Shown here: positions 5,107-6,262 of the stretch, in pieces
Position numbering within the stretch: the stretch's first letter is position 1
How the letters are laid out: every line of letters starts with the position of its first letter
NCBI GenBank assembly: GCA_946222725.1
Contig: CAMIHT010000099.1
Location: 1 to 6,262, forward strand
Reading direction: 5' to 3'
Length of the DNA stretch: 6,262 bases
From: Actinotignum schaalii
GTDB lineage: Bacteria; Actinomycetota; Actinomycetes; Actinomycetales; Actinomycetaceae
The notes under the pieces: generated by a model
What the model was told of the DNA's origin: nothing
The model's input: the letters and a program-made list of their open reading frames with translations, nothing else
Database searches by the model: none
Made by a program: the position numbers and the translations under genes

Positions 5107-6262
5107 ATGGAAGGGATGTTAACGTATTCGCGCCGCGTGGCGCTCGCTCTGGCTGTTATCCAGCCCGTGGTTCTCACCTGGATCACGGTGGTGCTCATCT
5201 GCCTGCTCGGCTACACCCTCACCGCGGCCTCCCCGCTGCTCGGAGATGTGACCTGGCAGGGCGCTGCGCGCCTGGGCGGCTCCCTGTGGCTGCTCGCGCT
5301 CGGCTCACCGCTGGTAACCGCGGGCGGGCATATCGGCCTCATGCCGCTGCTCCTCACCGCGCTCATCGCTTGGCTCACGGTGCGTTTCTTGCGCGCCATC
5401 GTGGTGGAAGACTGGTGGGACGTTGCTATCGCAACGTTGAGCGGGGCGGGAAGCGCCGCGGTGATCTGCCTGTTTTCCCTCCCGCAATCCTCCCTGCTTC
5501 ACGCCCTCGTGGGAGGCGCGGTACTCGGTTTCCTAGCTAGCCAATGCGCCTGGCTGGAGCGGCCGGCCTGGCCCGGCGTAGCTATCCTCGAACGCGGCTG
5601 GCGCCTCATTGCGCCGCTGGCCGCTACCCTGGGCGCGGTAAGCCTCCTCCTGGTTCTTGCCGCGTTGGCGCTTGGTTTCGGGCAGATCCGGGCCTTGCAC
5701 GCCGCCTACCTGACCGACCTCACCGGCACCATTCTCTTCACTCTCACCCAGCTGCTTTTCGCCCCCGCACTGGCGGTATGGGCACTGGCCTACGTGACCG
5801 GCGCTGGTTTCACGGTGGGCAGCGGAGCCGTCTTTTCGGCCCTGGGAGGTAGCTTTGCTCCCATCCCCGGCCTTCCCGTATTCGGCCTGCTGCCCGATCC
5901 GGCGCTGCGCCCCGCCTGGCTTCTCATCATTCCCATCCTCATCGGTCTGACCTGGGGTGTTATCCGCTCGCTGCGCCCGCGCGAGTGGGTGAGCGCCGCG
6001 GTGGGCGCCTTGGAACTTCTGGTCATCGTGGCCCTGGCCGGGCAATTCGCCACCGGCGGGATCGGCCCGGGCCGCATGCTGGAGGTGGGCACAGATGCCC
6101 CGCTCCTCACCGGCTGCGTGGCGCTCACGGTGCTGCTACCCTTCGCCCTCGGTTACGGTGCGCGTGACTTCTGGACGTGGGTGCGCGCCTGCTGGGAGCG
6201 TTACCGGGTGCGGCGCGCCCTGCGCACCGCCGCACAGCAGAACAACGACGCCCACCTCGCAG
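5107..6262 (+). CDS. DUF6350-family polytopic membrane protein, C-terminus cut by the window edge
   Basis: The frame stays open from 5107 to the edge, giving 385 residues. About ten hydrophobic segments are visible, near 11-38, 59-72, 76-95, 106-125, 130-145, 167-191, 208-230, 270-286, 295-314 and 332-350, so it is an inner-membrane protein. Two blocks identify the family: GGSLWLLALGSP...MPLLLTAL (57-86) and YVTGAGFTVGSGAVFSALGG then APIPGLP...LLP (229-263), the conserved signature I associate with actinobacterial DUF6350. The biochemical role is unknown to me. It usually stands between sucCD and purN/purH; here trpA is upstream and the right side is unseen. The start is uncertain: ATG 5107 has no ribosome binding site, ATG 5116 has GAAGG touching it, and GTG 5023 in the same frame has GAAGG five bases upstream but would add 28 unusual Arg/Ala-rich residues. 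The residues after 351 (FWTWVRACWERYRVRRAL) look cytoplasmic. Confidence 0.85.
   Translation, partial: MEGMLTYSRRVALALAVIQPVVLTWITVVLICLLGYTLTAASPLLGDVTWQGAARLGGSLWLLALGSPLVTAGGHIGLMPLLLTALIAWLTVRFLRAIVVEDWWDVAIATLSGAGSAAVICLFSLPQSSLLHALVGGAVLGFLASQCAWLERPAWPGVAILERGWRLIAPLAATLGAVSLLLVLAALALGFGQIRALHAAYLTDLTGTILFTLTQLLFAPALAVWALAYVTGAGFTVGSGAVFSALGGSFAPIPGLPVFGLLPDPALRPAWLLIIPILIGLTWGVIRSLRPREWVSAAVGALELLVIVALAGQFATGGIGPGRMLEVGTDAPLLTGCVALTVLLPFALGYGARDFWTWVRACWERYRVRRALRTAAQQNNDAHLA

Overview
The window looks like a chromosomal segment of a GC-rich Gram-positive actinobacterium (about 60 percent G+C by eye). Support comes from a DUF6350-type membrane protein, a family I know only from Actinobacteria, strong C/G third-position bias, GTG starts and the style of the leader peptide. 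An Actinomycetaceae-type genus is my best guess, with low confidence.

Layout: (1) 1-422, minus strand: the N-terminal part of a lipoprotein metal-binding protein of a TroA/ZnuA-type Mn/Zn ABC importer, cut by the window edge. (2) 423-711: a divergent intergenic region, locally AT-rich near 560-580, with a cluster of AGCT motifs and a candidate promoter before the trp leader. (3) 712-1058: a 347-base leader of the trp operon. It encodes a 20-residue peptide ending AWRWWRA (trpL, stop at 772-774) followed by mutually exclusive GC hairpins. It then holds a second small ORF of 57 codons (830-1003) with a strong ribosome binding site and its own WW...W cluster inside another hairpin. (4) 1059-4974: trpD, trpC, trpB and trpA, tightly packed with 8-base overlaps at trpD/trpC and trpB/trpA. 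(5) 4975-5106: a gap with one GC-rich hairpin. (6) 5107 to the right edge: a polytopic DUF6350 protein, cut at its C-terminus.

The four trp enzymes carry anthranilate to tryptophan: TrpD adds phosphoribose, TrpC closes the indole ring, and TrpA and TrpB form the tryptophan synthase complex. Anthranilate synthase (trpE/trpG) and phosphoribosylanthranilate isomerase (trpF) are absent here, so they must be supplied from elsewhere; PriA could replace TrpF, as in other actinobacteria.

Most noteworthy are the double Trp-codon leader, and the fact that all four enzymes read, from memory of the families, more like the Clostridia subfamily than like typical actinobacterial Trp enzymes while their neighbours look actinobacterial. 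That suggests an acquired trpDCBA block under actinobacterial-style attenuation control.
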